Below, in pieces: positions 33,817 to 41,856 of a stretch of 64,000 nt of DNA. Both the position numbers and the translations under genes were made by a program. The notes under the pieces were generated by a model. That model saw only the letters and a list, made by a program, of their open reading frames with translations. It had not been told where the DNA came from and did not search any database. Source of the stretch: Agrobacterium tumefaciens (GTDB lineage Bacteria; Pseudomonadota; Alphaproteobacteria; Rhizobiales; Rhizobiaceae); the NCBI GenBank assembly GCA_025559845.1, contig CP048470.1, positions 1,597,001 to 1,661,000 of the forward strand, written 5' to 3'. Within the stretch, counting starts at the first letter, position 1. The number at the start of each line of letters is the position of its first letter.

Positions 33817-34698
33817 TCAAACATCGGTGCTGACCTTCGATGCGGCCATTGCCTTGTTGTAGGCAGTGGACATTTCGATGGTCCGACGCTTCACGAGACC
33901 CAAAAGTTCATTGTGGGCCAACCCGGTGTCACCGAGAATTTCCAAACCGTTGGGACCTAAGCGAAAGATACCTGATCCGTAGTTGTCTTCACTCAAAGTG
34001 AAGGCGGCTTTCATCGCTTCCGTATAGGGGATAGTGACGATAGGCTTGAGAGCCGCCGCTTTAGTTTTCGCCTCAGTGGTCCAAACAGTGCGTTCGCGAC
34101 CGTGAGGGTTTTGCTGCGCAGTGTCAGCCTTCACGATTTCGGAGACCGTTGGCTTGATGGTTTTTCCATCAAGAAGAACAAGTTCAGCCTCACCTAGCAA
34201 CAGGTCTGCCACATGTTCATGGCTGTACCCGTTGTGAAGGAAAAAGCGGATCACACTCGCGTACTTTTCATACGAGCGGTTGGGATACCACTTCCTCTTG
34301 TTTTCACCGTCATCTAGGACGACAGGCTTTCCATTTTTTAGAACAAGTTCCCAATGGCCGTCGATCATCCGAACCAGCGGAAGGAAGATGTTTGGTGCCG
34401 GTTTGTTGGCATCTTCCTCACCGGTGAGTTTTACTGGCTCAAGTCCATGTCGCTTGCACATGATATCGAGCGCAGCAGTTGTTTTGGCATCACCAATATA
34501 AGCAGCCCCCATTTCGACAAGAGCAGCGACCATTTTGGCCATTGCTTTGCGTCCACGAGCCTCTGCTCCTTGCAGGTTTGCTACGGCATCCTTCACTTTC
34601 GAGACAATTTTCTTTGCTTCGAATAGGTGAGTAATGCCACCAGCGTCGACACCTTCAACTGCGGAATTGATAGAGGTTTCATTTACGTTGATAGTCAT
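33817..34698 (-). CDS. Unrecognised 293-aa protein; candidate partner of the 17-bp palindromes
   Basis: Starts MTINVNETSINSAVEGVDAG after AAGGAAGC. The N-terminal 70 residues are helical (HLFEAKKIVSKVKDAVANLQ). The middle (NIFLPLVRMIDGHWELVLKN, then KWYPNRSYEKYASVIRFFLH) is a mixed fold, and the end is helical. No HTH, nuclease or ATPase motif is evident. The gene contains one perfect palindrome (33987), and its upstream region holds two more, so it could be the gene for the binding factor or a target of it. That link is inference only. Confidence 0.5.
   Translation of the reverse strand: MTINVNETSINSAVEGVDAGGITHLFEAKKIVSKVKDAVANLQGAEARGRKAMAKMVAALVEMGAAYIGDAKTTAALDIMCKRHGLEPVKLTGEEDANKPAPNIFLPLVRMIDGHWELVLKNGKPVVLDDGENKRKWYPNRSYEKYASVIRFFLHNGYSHEHVADLLLGEAELVLLDGKTIKPTVSEIVKADTAQQNPHGRERTVWTTEAKTKAAALKPIVTIPYTEAMKAAFTLSEDNYGSGIFRLGPNGLEILGDTGLAHNELLGLVKRRTIEMSTAYNKAMAASKVSTDV
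33987..34003. repeat. 17-bp palindrome, copy 3 (inside coding sequence)
   Basis: CTTCACTCAAAGTGAAG within the gene 33817-34698, where the minus strand encodes the peptide TFTLSED region. Confidence 0.85.
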
Positions 34699-35065
34699 AG
34701 CGTGCTTCCTTTCAGTTACGCTGATTTTCCCGTGATCGGGTCAATAGTCTTGACCACGGGTTAGACCGCAACGTTGGACCCCACTGACTGCTCAGTGTGC
34801 CAGATCACCAACAACGCCGGAAAAACGCGCCCTTTCGACGGGCTGTGCTTGGTGACTAAAAGAAAGGCTTGCGAAGGCCACCACAAAGAGAATCCCTTTA
34901 ATGGCTTCTTCCGAAAAGACTGGCTATCCGCACGCAAATGACAATTTCAAAGAACAGTCCGGTTGAGCAATCAACAGGACAGGGGCGTTCTATCATGGTT
35001 CATTTCGATTGCAAGTATAAAAATGAATTAACCATAGAATAGATGGAGTGTAGCGTTAATAAGCA

Positions 35066-35083
35066 CTTCACTTGCTAGTGAAG
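35066..35083. repeat. 17-bp palindrome, variant with 4-base spacer
   Basis: CTTCACT-TGCT-AGTGAAG: identical arms, spacer TGCT instead of CAA or TTG. Confidence 0.7.
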
Positions 35084-35138
35084 ATGCTGAATATACGGAG
35101 TATTTGTTAATTTAATTTCTAAAATTTGATCTAAATTG

Positions 35139-35155
35139 CTTCACTTTGAGTGAAG
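35139..35155. repeat. 17-bp palindrome, copy 4
   Basis: CTTCACTTTGAGTGAAG, TTG orientation, 120 bases before the SIR2 gene start. Confidence 0.85.
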
Positions 35156-35274
35156 CATATTGGAATGTTCGTTCGCCCTAACGTCAAAACTAGGTTGTGG
35201 AGTTATCAAGTAGTTGGTTGCAGTTGGTATCGTTCCTCGCAACTATGCGTTCAATTGGTCCGGGGTGTGTCGCA

Positions 35275-36447
35275 ATGGCTTTCAGAGAAAAAACGACCTT
35301 CGTAATAGGTGCGGGGGCGAGTGCCGAGTTTGGATTGCCTGTAGGGTCCGGTCTCGCAGCGGAGATTAAGAAAGCCGCCCTGTTGGACAGATATGATCCT
35401 GAGAATCCAACTCAGCGGATAATTCGCAGACTGTTGGAGGAAACGCCTACGGCGGCGGCTCGCTCTCGCGAAGTAAAAGCACTCCACGACATTCACGAGG
35501 GTATTCACACGGCAGTAAGCATCGATGCCTTCATCCATCGCCACCGCGAGGACGAAGATATCGCCTACTGGGGCAAGATATTAATTGCTCTGGAGATTTT
35601 GAACGCGGAACGTAAATCTTCGCTGTCGTCGGATCATTGGAACAACTTCGCCGCTGATCCTAATGTCGTTTTGTTTCCAGATGACAGGAAACTAAAAAAC
35701 CCGGATTACACATGGATCGGTCACTTCTTCCGCATCCTGTCAGATGGTGTGCAGAACTACCAAGACCTCGGCAAAGACATAACGATAATCTGCTTCAACT
35801 ATGATCGGTGCATTGAGGTGTACCTCACTGAAACGATCGCTGACGCTTATCGTATTCCGGTGGAGACGGCGCTGCGATTTGTCGAGTCGAATTTCAGAAT
35901 TATTCACCCCTACGGATATCTAGGTCCGATGACTGTCGTTCCCGGTGGTAGTGGGAAAGACAGACTTTCCTACGGCTACATCGTGGACGATCTAGAGACG
36001 GTAAAGGGAGTAGCCCAAAATATTCAGACCTACACTGAGCAGGCACACGACGCGGGTAAGGTTTGGAGTATACATGAGGCAATCAGCGAATGTAAAAATC
36101 TGATATTTCTTGGATTCGGTTTCAATAACCAGAACCTCGATTTGCTGAGGGTGAAGACCAATTTTAACCGTAACGCTAAACCTAAAAACGTCTACGCGAC
36201 CTGTTTTGGTCTTTACCCGCAGATCAAAGAGACACTCACGCGCCGTATCCTCGACCTTTTTTTGGATGAGCCGCAACACGGTGACTGGCTTAGCCGGGTC
36301 AATTTGGAATTTGACGTGGGCTGTGCAGAGTTGTTACGAATACACGACATGAATTTTAGTTCTTTCATTCAACGGTATATCCGTTTGGAACAGGAAATGC
36401 GCGGAATGGTGTCGAAGGTCGAGCGTTACTCCCCGTATAACAAGTAG
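35275..36447 (+). CDS. SIR2-like domain protein (probable NAD-depleting defence effector)
   Basis: A 390-aa protein starting MAFREKTTFVIGAGASAEFG. The GAGAS loop with following FGLPVG is the NAD-binding signature of SIR2 folds. ITIICFNYDRCIEVYLTETI, then RIIHPYGYLG and ECKNLIFLGFGFNNQNLDLL, are later core strands typical of defence SIR2 proteins. Related effectors (ThsA-, DSR-type) destroy NAD+ on phage infection; that activity is inferred here. No membrane segment is present in this protein. The start 35275 is chosen because 35197 adds unrelated residues. A two-TM protein gene follows after 31 bases and may be its partner. Confidence 0.8.
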   Translation: MAFREKTTFVIGAGASAEFGLPVGSGLAAEIKKAALLDRYDPENPTQRIIRRLLEETPTAAARSREVKALHDIHEGIHTAVSIDAFIHRHREDEDIAYWGKILIALEILNAERKSSLSSDHWNNFAADPNVVLFPDDRKLKNPDYTWIGHFFRILSDGVQNYQDLGKDITIICFNYDRCIEVYLTETIADAYRIPVETALRFVESNFRIIHPYGYLGPMTVVPGGSGKDRLSYGYIVDDLETVKGVAQNIQTYTEQAHDAGKVWSIHEAISECKNLIFLGFGFNNQNLDLLRVKTNFNRNAKPKNVYATCFGLYPQIKETLTRRILDLFLDEPQHGDWLSRVNLEFDVGCAELLRIHDMNFSSFIQRYIRLEQEMRGMVSKVERYSPYNK

Positions 36448-36478
36448 TTAATTCCACACCAATTTTACGGGGCAGGGT

Positions 36479-37258
36479 TTGAGCGATAACGCCAATTCAT
36501 TTGGGCCGAGCGTTGGTCGAAAAGCCACGATAATCGGAATAGTTATACTAGTTGCACTGGTTCTGATCGTGCTTAAGGTTGTCCAGTTAGACGCCGTGCA
36601 GGAAATCTGCGGCGAAGATAGTTCAGAAATCTTGTTGAAGCGGCTCACCGACTGCGCAGGTCTGAGCACATTCGGTGACTTCCTAGCAGGGGTTTTCGCC
36701 CCACTTGCATTTATTGGCTTGGCGGCAACTTACTTTCTCCAGCGCGAACAACTTCGATTAGCAATCGAAGACAGTAGGAGGAACCAAAAGGCCAGACTGA
36801 AAGAGGCGGCTCTGAATTATGCGAGTATACAGGCAAACCACAAAATGGCGCTCTATGATAAGCGCAAGTTTGTTTTTGACAGACTAGTCGCGGCTAGTGA
36901 GGGATATATGACCTCGGTCACGGACGACATGCTAGCAAACCTAAAGTTGGCCCTTTACGACGCCCAATTTGTATATCCTGACGAAGTTCACCAGTGGATT
37001 TTGTCAATGCTTGAAACGTCATTTCGTCTTCGGATGCAGACAGGGTTTATTGCTGAAAATGACCCGAAGAAAAACAGACAGTCGTGGTCGACACAGGACC
37101 AGGACGCTTTAGATGAAGCCTACGATAAGGAATCTGAATACAAACGGGTTTTGCACGACAACCTCCGCGAAACTCCGCTTTACGACCGCTTCAAGCCATA
37201 TCTGAAACTACCAGACACAGTAACGGTTGACGCTGCGACTGATGCGAGAGGTACGTGA
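36479..37258 (+). CDS. Two-TM GDFLAGVFA-motif protein (copy 2), SIR2 partner candidate
   Basis: A 259-aa product with a probable TTG start (TTGAGCGATAAC) after GGGGCAGGG. TM1 is at about residues 17-37 (ATIIGIVILVALVLIVLKVV). Then LSTFGDFLAGVFAPLAFIGL leads into TM2, followed by a coiled coil (QREQLRLAIEDSRRNQKARL) and a cytoplasmic helical domain (KMALYDKRKFVFDRL; DAQFVYPDEVHQWILSM). It is a paralogue of 31971-32735 along its full length. The 31-base gap to the SIR2 gene suggests an operon. A membrane sensor or anchor for the effector is inference. Confidence 0.7.
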   Translation: MSDNANSFGPSVGRKATIIGIVILVALVLIVLKVVQLDAVQEICGEDSSEILLKRLTDCAGLSTFGDFLAGVFAPLAFIGLAATYFLQREQLRLAIEDSRRNQKARLKEAALNYASIQANHKMALYDKRKFVFDRLVAASEGYMTSVTDDMLANLKLALYDAQFVYPDEVHQWILSMLETSFRLRMQTGFIAENDPKKNRQSWSTQDQDALDEAYDKESEYKRVLHDNLRETPLYDRFKPYLKLPDTVTVDAATDARGT

Positions 37259-37292
37259 ACAGCGACAAAACAGCAGTAATTGGAACTGTGCG

Positions 37293-37325
37293 GACCTATG
37301 TAATCGCTTTGCAGACCTATGTAAT
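37293..37325. repeat. Direct repeat GACCTATGTAAT x2, 21-bp spacing
   Basis: The 12-mer occurs at 37293-37304 and 37314-37325. The 21-bp period equals two helical turns. It lies upstream of the serine resolvase gene, so it could be a binding site for it. Confidence 0.6.
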
Positions 37326-37484
37326 TCAACACACGATCCGCCATAACCTGCTGCAAAACTGCCAAAAACTTTTCAAACCGGCGAATTCTTAGCCTTTTGC
37401 ATCAAAGGGCAACCTATCTTTGCGCTCGCATTCAATTCTTTTTGGCAACAGACATACGACGCACATCGAATGTCAGAGGTTGTC

Positions 37485-38096
37485 ATGCAGTACGTTGCTT
37501 ATTACCGAGTTTCCACGCAGAAGCAGGGTGCGAGTGGTTTGGGCTTGGAGGCTCAACGCGAGGCTTGCAAGCGTTTCAATCCGCTTGCCGAGTACATAGA
37601 AGTCGAGTCCGGTAAGGACAACGACCGCCAGCAACTGCGTGAGGCAATGGAGTTCGCAAAGGCCAACAAGGCAATGCTGATCGTTGCCAAGTTAGACCGG
37701 CTCTCACGTAAGGCCTCGTTCATCTTGAACCTGATGGATGATGGCTTTCGGTTCCGTTGTGCGGACATGGAGAACGCCGACGAGTTTCAACTGCACTTGT
37801 ATGCGATCCTCGCACAGAAGGAACGCACGATGATCTCCGAGCGAACAAAGGCTGCGCTGGCCAAGGCTAAAGAGCGTGGCGTGTTGTTGGGTGGCTCACA
37901 CAGTTCGAAACAAGAGCGTGCGGACACCTTCGCACAAAGCATTCACAAAGACGTACAGATGCTCTTGGACAGCGGCATCACAACGCCAGCAGCAATTGCT
38001 AAAGCCCTTAACGAACGCGCTATACGGACATCTAGAGGATCACTATGGGGTGCTGGACAGGTAATTCGTCTGCTTCGAAGGGTAGGGCAAGAATGA
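37485..38096 (+). CDS. Small serine recombinase (resolvase/invertase family)
   Basis: A 203-aa product. The catalytic domain begins MQYVAYYRVSTQKQGASGLG with the nucleophile Ser in YYRVSTQ; VAKLDRLSRKASFIL holds the conserved Arg-rich DRLSR motif; then LYAILAQKERTMISERT. The C-terminus is a short HTH (TPAAIAKALNERAIRTSRGS, then WGAGQVIRLLRRVG). Length and layout fit a resolvase rather than a large integrase. The ATG at 37485 has AGAGG upstream. It sits amid the cargo genes and may have moved or rearranged them. Confidence 0.88.
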   Translation: MQYVAYYRVSTQKQGASGLGLEAQREACKRFNPLAEYIEVESGKDNDRQQLREAMEFAKANKAMLIVAKLDRLSRKASFILNLMDDGFRFRCADMENADEFQLHLYAILAQKERTMISERTKAALAKAKERGVLLGGSHSSKQERADTFAQSIHKDVQMLLDSGITTPAAIAKALNERAIRTSRGSLWGAGQVIRLLRRVGQE

Positions 38097-38240
38097 AGCG
38101 CATCCCCCCCTTTGAGCAAAATAATCTCTATATCTGCGTTCCAACCGTCTGAGTAAATTCTGCAAAAAGTTCCTTCAGGCAATGCAACTTTAAGGTTTAC
38201 TCATGCATGACTTGAACTTGATAACGACGGGAGTTGTTCA

Positions 38241-39308
38241 GTGGGCCGTATGAAAGAGTGGATGATGGAACGGATGGAAGCGCAAGCAGAATTCGTTGAG
38301 TTCGTCCAAAAAATCCTAAGCAAACAACGATACGAGTTCAGACATGGGAATGATCCGTGGGAGTCTTACCCTGACGATCCCTATCCGTACGATTTCGGTG
38401 TTCGCGGTCCAGACGGAGTATTATCGCTTGTGGACGTCAACGTATATGGTTCAAGCCAAATTGACCCCGCACTGATTGCTAACGCATTATTGAAACTCTC
38501 TGCTGAAGCAAAGAAATTTCCGGAGACGGTACGCACGATTTTGGTCGTTAATGTGGAATTGCCGCGCCAGAGTTCCATGTTGGAAGGCAGATTAGACGGA
38601 GTAGACTATCAGGTTATAGATTTGCGGAAAATAAGAGGGTTCATTGGTGAAAATGAAGACGAAATGGACAGACTCTACGAATTACTGGATTTTCTTCGCG
38701 ACGATCACCCAGATACTTTAGGGCCTGCACTAACTCCGCAAATATTCGATAGGCTGATACGAGCCGCCCAGCGCAATCAGAAAGCGTTTTCCCCGCTTGT
38801 GGAGGATATTAGGAACTGCCCTGAAGGAGATGGGCACGCGTTTGAAACAGTATGTTCCAAAGCAATAGAGGCCGTTTTCGCAAACGAGTTCAATCGATGG
38901 GTTAGACAAAATTATGTAGAGGGAGGATTTCATAAACTCGATCTTCTTGGTCACCTACATCCCAAAAACGACTTTTGGCTTGGGCTAAGGAGCGACTTTC
39001 GAACACGATACATTGTTTTTGAATTTAAAAATTACAAAGAGGCAATTTCTCAGAACGAAATCTACACCACGGAAAAGTATCTTTTTCCGGGGGCGCTACG
39101 AACCGTTGCAATAGTTGTTGCCCGTAACGGTGAAGACGCAGGCGCTTCTCGCGCGAGAAATGGAGCGTTACGTGAGTCTGGCAAATTGATACTCATGCTG
39201 ACGCAGGCCGACCTGATAACCATCATCGAGAAGTTCGAGGCGGGAGAAGATCACCATGAACCACTGGTCGATGCCCTGCATAACATGTTGCGTTCCCTTG
39301 GACGCTGA
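38241..39308 (+). CDS. Predicted PD-(D/E)XK-type nuclease
   Basis: A 355-aa protein with GTG start after CGGGAG. The C-terminal half has HAFETVCSKAIEAVFANEFN, HKLDLLGHLHP and YIVFEFKNYKEAISQNEI, that is E...D...E-x-K, the arrangement of Mrr/restriction endonuclease-like folds. The N-terminal half (FGVRGPDGVLSLVDVNVYGS) may be a second, degenerate copy or a target-recognition part. It would cut invader DNA. It is followed 65 bases later by an AlbA_2-type gene. Motif-based inference; the family is not identified. Confidence 0.65.
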   Translation: MGRMKEWMMERMEAQAEFVEFVQKILSKQRYEFRHGNDPWESYPDDPYPYDFGVRGPDGVLSLVDVNVYGSSQIDPALIANALLKLSAEAKKFPETVRTILVVNVELPRQSSMLEGRLDGVDYQVIDLRKIRGFIGENEDEMDRLYELLDFLRDDHPDTLGPALTPQIFDRLIRAAQRNQKAFSPLVEDIRNCPEGDGHAFETVCSKAIEAVFANEFNRWVRQNYVEGGFHKLDLLGHLHPKNDFWLGLRSDFRTRYIVFEFKNYKEAISQNEIYTTEKYLFPGALRTVAIVVARNGEDAGASRARNGALRESGKLILMLTQADLITIIEKFEAGEDHHEPLVDALHNMLRSLGR

Positions 39309-39373
39309 TATTGGTGAACAAGCATATAAAGATTGACTGAGTAGGTCTCAGCAGCGGAAGGGACACCCACGAC

Positions 39374-40234
39374 ATGAACACTAGAAAACCCTCTCCACCA
39401 AAGGGAATGAAAGATAGTTTTGGAGAGTTCTTCCAAGAACCAAGTCGTGAAAGCCTCAATCGCTATCTGCAAAGCCATGTTGGTGAAGGCCGGGACGTCG
39501 ACTTTAAGAGAGAGTGGCTACCGAAGCATGAGGTCGCTCGCATGATACTCGGATTTGCGAACACATGCGATGCAACACTGATTTTCGGAGTGTCAGAAAA
39601 TGACGACGGATCGTTCGAGGCGATCGGCTTAGAAAGCCTAAAAGACAAAGCAGACTTCTCAAAAGAACTGAAAGATCTTCTGCCTACTACGCTTCTGGAG
39701 AAGGTAGAATTATGGGACCTTTCTTACAAGAATTCGGGTTTTGAAAAACTCGAAGGGAAACTTTTTCAGGTCGTTAGAATAGAGTACAATCCAGAGCGTA
39801 TTCCATTTCTACCCAAAAAAGGGACCACTGATCTTAAGCCGACCGCGATATACATACGTCGAGACGGAGAGACTGTTGAAGCGAATCACGACGAGTTAGA
39901 GTCTGTTATCAATCGCCGCATCGAAACGAAGAGTTCATCCAGCAAAGAACTCGATCTCAAAAATCATCTTGAGCAACTTAAAGTCCTCTACGGTGAACAG
40001 CCTAGGCGCTCGGCTTTGCTTCGAGCCTTAGATTTTTCAAAGATTTTGGGCTTGGAAGACGATGAAGAAGGTGAAACCTACACGGCTTTTGTGAAGCGAA
40101 TGATCAGGCTGAAGCAGCGAACAATAGTTGGCGAACTCGCTATACCTCGGGAAATAATAGAGTCAGATAATAAGATTCAGCAGGTCCAAAAACAAATCGA
40201 GGGAATCGGGAAAGCCCGGGTAGTAAAGTCTTAG
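39374..40234 (+). CDS. AlbA_2/Schlafen-like domain protein
   Basis: A 286-aa protein. Residues about 28-180 match the AlbA_2 (Schlafen) domain: GRDVDFKREWLPKHEVARMI, LGFANTCDATLIFGVSENDD, PTAIYIRRDGETVEANHDEL. These domains bind nucleic acid and occur in defence proteins and regulators. The C-terminal 100 residues are helical (ELDLKNHLEQLKVLYGEQPR). It is the last gene of the cargo block and lies near the nuclease gene. Confidence 0.75.
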   Translation: MNTRKPSPPKGMKDSFGEFFQEPSRESLNRYLQSHVGEGRDVDFKREWLPKHEVARMILGFANTCDATLIFGVSENDDGSFEAIGLESLKDKADFSKELKDLLPTTLLEKVELWDLSYKNSGFEKLEGKLFQVVRIEYNPERIPFLPKKGTTDLKPTAIYIRRDGETVEANHDELESVINRRIETKSSSSKELDLKNHLEQLKVLYGEQPRRSALLRALDFSKILGLEDDEEGETYTAFVKRMIRLKQRTIVGELAIPREIIESDNKIQQVQKQIEGIGKARVVKS

Positions 40235-40302
40235 AATTCTACAGGTTGCAATCTAAGCATACATTGCGAACCCATAATATTGCTCGCACTGAGCAATCTT
40301 CG

Positions 40303-40323
40303 CTCGCCCTTTGAATCTACTGG
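40303..40323 (+). promoter_or_regulatory. CCCTTTGA element, copy before 40379
   Basis: CTCGCCCTTTGAATCTACTGG, 20 of 21 identical to 24066-24086, about 55 nt before the start of the next gene. A hairpin GCACAGCAGCAA/TTGTGCTGCTGGTGC follows at about 40338-40363. Confidence 0.45.
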
Positions 40324-40378
40324 AAACAGGAAGAAAGCACAGCAGCAATTGTGCTGCTGGTGCAAAGGTAGATCGAAG

Positions 40379-40756
40379 ATGACGAACGCACTGGAACTTC
40401 TCAAGGCAAGCGCAACGACCGGAAACGTTGGTGGACGTAACCCGCTGGATATCATCTACGATAAGATCAAAACGCAGATCGAATACGCTGGTCAGGTGAA
40501 GGCAGGCAAAGACATTAGCACGCGCAGTCTGTGGTTCAGAAAAGACGGAGCCGGTTACATCGTGCGTATCGGTCGCAACGCTTTCGAAATCGCTGGCAGC
40601 AAACTGTTCCGTGCTGCTGATCTCGATAAGGTCGTTGAAATCCTCAACGCTGCAAAGATGGCAATCGAGCAGGACAAAAAACTGCAAGACACCATCGCAT
40701 TGCATTCGCTGGAACGCAGCGAACGGCTCAAGAAGGGTCGTGCGAAGAAGAAATAA
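40379..40756 (+). CDS. Hypothetical phage protein, 125 aa
   Basis: Starts MTNALELLKASATTGNVGGR; a longer frame exists upstream but covers the hairpin leader. SLWFRKDGAGYIVRIGRNAF is a beta meander and the C-terminus is a basic helix (ERSERLKKGRAKKK). No family is recognised. A rho-independent terminator follows. It is expressed after the CCCTTTGA element and may bind nucleic acid given its basic tail. Confidence 0.6.
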   Translation: MTNALELLKASATTGNVGGRNPLDIIYDKIKTQIEYAGQVKAGKDISTRSLWFRKDGAGYIVRIGRNAFEIAGSKLFRAADLDKVVEILNAAKMAIEQDKKLQDTIALHSLERSERLKKGRAKKK

Positions 40757-40785
40757 TCAATATTCCGCTTGCGCAATCGGACTTC

Positions 40786-40809
40786 GCCCGCTGGGAACGG
40801 CGGGCTTTT
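40786..40809 (+). terminator. Rho-independent terminator
   Basis: GCCCGC, loop TGGGAACG, GCGGGC, then TTTT, about 30 bases past the stop of 40379-40756. Confidence 0.8.
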
Positions 40810-40880
40810 CTGTACTTAAAAGGTTTGACCTGGCAGGTTTACAGCACCAAAATCGCAGTGCCGAATCTGGAGCCTTATTG

Positions 40881-41303
40881 ATGGCGAAACTACCGAGCAA
40901 TGCTGACATAAAGTTTCTGGTCAACAATGGTTTGCTTTACAAGCCATCAGACTGGTTGCCCTCCATGTATGGCAACCTCTTAAAATCACAAAAACTGATT
41001 GGTCCGTGTTCTCTGCGTATTGGCCTGTCAGGTACCGGGCATTCTCCGAATTATCGAATCGAGCCTCTAAGCGAACCACCAGCAGCCACTCAGGATGAGT
41101 TCGACAATGCAATGTTCCGTGGCGGTTCTCACCCGAGCGTTGATCATTTGCACGCCCGCACCACCGCATTCAGTGGACGAAGCCACAAGAAGGCTGAAAA
41201 CCTCCACAGTCTACACAGTGAGAACTGGAGTTCGGCGGTCAGCACCGAAGACGATATAAAGGCGTTAATCAAGCAAGTTCGAACAGCGCCGGTCGCTATG
41301 TGA
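40881..41303 (+). CDS. Hypothetical phage protein, 140 aa
   Basis: Starts MAKLPSNADIKFLVNNGLLY after GGAG. The remainder is low in hydrophobic residues, with HSPNYRIEPLSEPPAATQDE and FRGGSHPSVDHLHARTTAFS. No known motif. It is the last + gene before the divergent small packaging-type genes. Confidence 0.5.
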   Translation: MAKLPSNADIKFLVNNGLLYKPSDWLPSMYGNLLKSQKLIGPCSLRIGLSGTGHSPNYRIEPLSEPPAATQDEFDNAMFRGGSHPSVDHLHARTTAFSGRSHKKAENLHSLHSENWSSAVSTEDDIKALIKQVRTAPVAM

Positions 41304-41387
41304 AAGAAGCACAGAGGCTCACACAGCGCGGCCACGCGCTAAAACGCATTGTGCCGCTGCGGAAGGTCATACCTCGCTGTATGAACG

Positions 41388-41849
41388 TCATTCAAACGCT
41401 TTGTCTTCCGGCTTTTTCGGCGTCACGTCGATAAGCGAGGGGTCAGTTTCGAAATCCTCCGTGATGGACATCAAGAACTTGCTGACGCTGCGCGTTGTTA
41501 CGTTCACGTCAATATCGATCTCTTTCTTACTCGCTGCGGGTGCAACAAACGGCGTGATGAATGCCATGGCCGCTTTAACTCGTGCACCTTCATTTTGACC
41601 GTTCAGATAGATGTCGCGCAGGGTTTCAATCGCCTCGTCGTTGTACTGGTACATTTTCATCTTCGTCTCAACGGGATCAGGCGGACGGCCAGCAGCGTTG
41701 CCGCTTTCGCCTTCTTTCCATGCATTCTTCTGCATCGCTGCAATCCGAGCATCGCTCATTGGGACGACTTCGCCGTTCTTCAATTTGTAGGTCGGACGGT
41801 TTTCTTCGTCTGTGAAAGTCAGGCTGTTTTCGTTTTTCTTCTTCGCCAT
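41388..41849 (-). CDS. Putative terminase small subunit or packaging-associated protein
   Basis: A 153-aa product starting MAKKKNENSLTFTDEENRPT. The middle AWKEGESGNAAGRPPDP resembles the DUF5681/small-terminase N-terminal motif (SGNPAGRP type). It is followed by a helical region (YNDEAIETLRDIYLNGQNEG, then VKAAMAFITPFVAPA) and a disordered C-terminus. The placement immediately before terminase large, though on the other strand, supports a packaging role; opposite orientation is unusual, so this is tentative. Confidence 0.5.
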   Translation of the reverse strand: MAKKKNENSLTFTDEENRPTYKLKNGEVVPMSDARIAAMQKNAWKEGESGNAAGRPPDPVETKMKMYQYNDEAIETLRDIYLNGQNEGARVKAAMAFITPFVAPAASKKEIDIDVNVTTRSVSKFLMSITEDFETDPSLIDVTPKKPEDKAFE

Positions 41850-41856
41850 ATCGTCC

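Larger units (their letters stand above)
34699..35274. promoter_or_regulatory. Divergent AT-rich regulatory region with two palindromes
   Basis: No gene is supported in these 576 bases between divergent starts at 34698 and 35275. The right half is very AT-rich. It contains a palindrome variant CTTCACTTGCTAGTGAAG (35066-35083) and a perfect CTTCACTTTGAGTGAAG (35139-35155), plus CACTGA/TCAGTG (34781-34796). This is the most likely divergent promoter region of the cargo block. Confidence 0.55.
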
